Source: Parvularia atlantis (lineage: Eukaryota; Opisthokonta; Rotosphaerida). Taken from it: a DNA stretch of 22,390 nucleotides. The position numbers were made by a program, and so were the translations under genes. Positions 20,417 to 22,390 of the stretch are shown in pieces. The notes under the pieces were generated by a model. That model had not been told where the DNA came from. It did not search any database and was given only the letters and a program-made list of their open reading frames with translations. The stretch's first letter is position 1; each line of letters opens with the position of its first letter. Location: the NCBI GenBank assembly GCA_943704415.1, contig CALSCO010001354.1, positions 1 through 22,390 on the forward strand. Direction: 5' to 3'.

Positions 20417-21962
20417 ATGACGAGCCAGCTGGACCAGTGGATCGAGATCGCCAGGTGCGCGCCGGCTCTGTGCGGCGTCCGCACGTCTGCTCACGCGGCT
20501 CGCGCGCGCGCGCCGCCCCGCCCCCGCCCGGCCCCCGCCCCCCGATCCAGCGAGTGCAAGGTCTGTCGTTCACCTTCGCCGCGCACGGCATCGCCCGCTC
20601 ACACGCGCACGGCGCACAGTACCTGCCCGAGCCGGACCTGCGCAAGCTGTGCGAGTACGTGCGCGAGCTGCTGATCGAGGAGTCGAACGTGCAGCCCGTG
20701 TCGTCGCCCGTGACCATCTGCGGCGACATCCACGGGCAGTTTTACGACCTCAAGGAGCTGTTCCGCACGGGCGGGCTCGTCCCGGACACGTCGTACGTGT
20801 TCATGGTGCGCGCTCACCACGGGCTGCTCCCACCATTGCCGCCCCGTTCGCGCTCACACGAAATGGCGCGCGCGCGAAACAGGGCGACTTTGTCGACCGC
20901 GGCTACTACAGCCTCGAGACATTCACGTACCTGCTCTGCCTCAAGGCCCGGTGCGTGCGGCGCGCGGCCGCCCACACCCTTGTGCCGCTGACGCACGCGC
21001 GGTCACGCAGGTATCCCGACCGGGTGACGCTGCTGCGCGGCAACCACGAGAGCAGGCAGATCACGCAGGTGTACGGCTTCTACGGTGCGCGCACATCGGC
21101 AGAGCCGTCCCGCCGCACCACGCTGAGCCGCGCGCCCCGCGTGCCGCAGACGAGTGCATGTCCAAGTACGGCAACGCCAACGCGTGGAAGTACTGCTGCC
21201 AGGTGTTTGACTACCTCACGCTCGCGGCGGTGCGCGCTGCTTGCGCGCCATTGCCGCCGTGGCTGACATCGGCCGGCGCAGCTTATCGACGGCCGCGTCC
21301 TGTGCGTCCACGGTGGCCTCTCGCCCGACGTGCGCACGCTCGACCAGATCCGCACGATCCAGCGCTGCCAGGAGGTGCCGCACGAGGGCGCCTTCTGCGG
21401 TGCGCCGCTCCTGCGCGACAACACGGGTCTGAGGCGGCACCCTGCGCGGCAGACCTCATGTGGTCCGACCCGGAGGACATCGACACGTGGGCCGTCAGCC
21501 CGCGTGGCGCCGGCTGGCTCTTTGGCAGCAAGGTCACGAGCGAGGTGCGGGTTGCGCGCCGGCTGGGCCGGCGGTCTTACGGCGCTCGCGGCAGTTCACG
21601 CACGTCAACAACCTCACACTGATTGCACGAGCACACCAACTGGTGCAAGAAGGGTGCGGCACCGCGACCACCCGCTGTGCCGCCGCTCACGCATTCACGC
21701 CCCCCTCGCCCGCAGCTACAAGTACATGTTCCCGGACGAAAACCTGGTCACGGTCTGGTCAGCGCCCAACTACTGCTACCGCTGCGGCAACGTCGCGTCG
21801 ATCCTCAAGGTGCGGCGCCAGGTGTGGCATACACGCGCGTGCGCTGACGCGAGCCGTGGCCAGATCGACGCGAACCTGCAACCAGAGTTCAAGATCTTCG
21901 ACGCCGTGCCCGAGTCGGAGAAGCTCGTGCCGCCGCGCCAGATCACGCCGTACTTCCTGTGA
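20417..21962 (+). CDS. SIT4: PP6-type Ser/Thr phosphatase catalytic subunit (Sit4/Ppe1/PPP6C)
   Basis: A PPP-family phosphatase that acts with SAPS-domain subunits in G1 progression, TOR and cell-integrity signalling. Exons are 20417-20454, 20551-20560, 20620-20805, 20883-20950, 21011-21084, 21150-21229, 21282-21399, 21453-21544, 21595-21653, 21716-21809 and 21864-21962. The 305 residues equal human PPP6C in length. Metal and phosphate ligands are all present: GDIHGQ (Asp52, His54), GDFVDRG (Asp80, Asp83) and RGNHE (Asn112, His113), plus [10 protein letters not shown] and [11 protein letters not shown]. The ending TPYFL is the carboxymethylation-type tail. EESNVQPV and [11 protein letters not shown]-type segments place it in the PP6 rather than PP2A or PP4 branch. 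A 10-nt exon 2 is needed to give IASECKYLPE, which aligns gap-free with fission yeast Ppe1. Confidence 0.97.
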
Positions 21963-22300
21963 AGCGGCCCCTGCATCCGCACGCGAGAGAGCGGAAAAGC
22001 GAGAGGACGCCCCGTACCCCTTCCCGTTCACTGGTCCACTGTTTGATGTCCTGAGCGGTCTGCGCATGAGTGTGCATGTGCGATGATGAACACAAAACCA
22101 AAACAGGTGATGCCATCGAGGGCAGTACAGGCGGAGGACGCCCGGCCGCGGTGACGCGAGCAGAGTCGACTCGAAGAGACGCTTGTACCTCGACGATGGA
22201 GTGTAGATGATGATTGAAGAAGACGTGGGCGGGGAGAGGCGGTTGGATCGCACGCGGTGGACGTCGACGGTGCGCGGGGGGGAAGGGGGGCAATGGAGGC

Positions 22301-22303
<3 letters not shown>
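21963..22303. other. SIT4 3' flank, no gene seen
   Basis: About 340 bp after the SIT4 stop. Composition is less GC-rich, with AACACAAAACCAAAACAGG (about 22088-22106) as a possible A-rich 3'-end signal. The small reverse frames here have no recognisable motif. Confidence 0.45.

Positions 22304-22390
<87 letters not shown>
22304..22390 (+). repeat. GA dinucleotide microsatellite, about 43 copies, runs off the window
   Basis: A perfect GA run of 87 bases reaches the last base of the window, so its true length is unknown. Such a tract is a common assembly break point and is expected to be highly variable between strains. Confidence 0.97.

Noticed and set aside
21943-22293. 116-codon minus-strand frame after SIT4
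   Set aside because: It overlaps the SIT4 end antisense, is low-complexity (Pro/Arg/Ser) and has no motif or splice pattern.

Overview
This is a piece of nuclear DNA from a fungus. It is very GC-rich, carries only eukaryotic-type genes, and almost every gene is cut by many short introns (about 42-96 bp). The introns usually begin GTGCGC/GTGCGT, carry a CTGAC- or CTGAG-like branch site and end in CAG. The mixture of genes (fungal ASF1, SIT4/Ppe1-type phosphatase, CWC27, NKAP-type SynMuv protein, CCA1, POM33/Tts1-like, WSC protein) with extreme GC content, tiny intergenic gaps and dense introns suggests a basidiomycete yeast. A Malassezia-like member of the Ustilaginomycotina is my best guess; this is inference, not proven by any marker here. 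No tRNA, rRNA, transposon or CRISPR array was recognised.

Layout, left to right: NOG2 nucleolar GTPase (+, 5' end cut off by the window); ASF1 histone chaperone (+); a KCTD9-like KHA-BTB-pentapeptide-repeat protein (-, 12 exons including micro-exons); a class II (bacterial-type) HMG-CoA reductase with a long unrecognised C-terminal extension (+, 12 exons); YAE1 (-); a POM33/TMEM33 membrane protein (+); a membrane-anchored EGF-like/WSC protein (-); a secreted neutral-ceramidase-like hydrolase (-, 11 exons); CWC27 spliceosomal cyclophilin (+, 12 exons); NKAP/SynMuv splicing factor (-, 8 exons); CCA1 tRNA nucleotidyltransferase (-, 9 exons); SIT4/PPP6C phosphatase catalytic subunit (+, 11 exons). 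A long GA dinucleotide repeat ends the window. I placed exon borders by frame continuity plus conservation with the named families. The joined exons of each complete gene give an uninterrupted frame.

The genes are mostly unrelated housekeeping functions: ribosome assembly (NOG2, YAE1), chromatin (ASF1), splicing (CWC27, NKAP), tRNA maturation (CCA1), nuclear envelope/ER (POM33) and signalling (SIT4). Two things stand out as accessory biology: the class II HMG-CoA reductase, which looks bacterial in origin, and the tandem pair of a secreted ceramidase-like enzyme followed by a WSC surface protein, which would suit a lipid-dependent or skin-living yeast. At the DNA level, the notable signals are repeated GC-AG introns, 9-18-nt micro-exons whose reality is shown by protein repeat register, and neighbouring genes only 22-35 bp apart.
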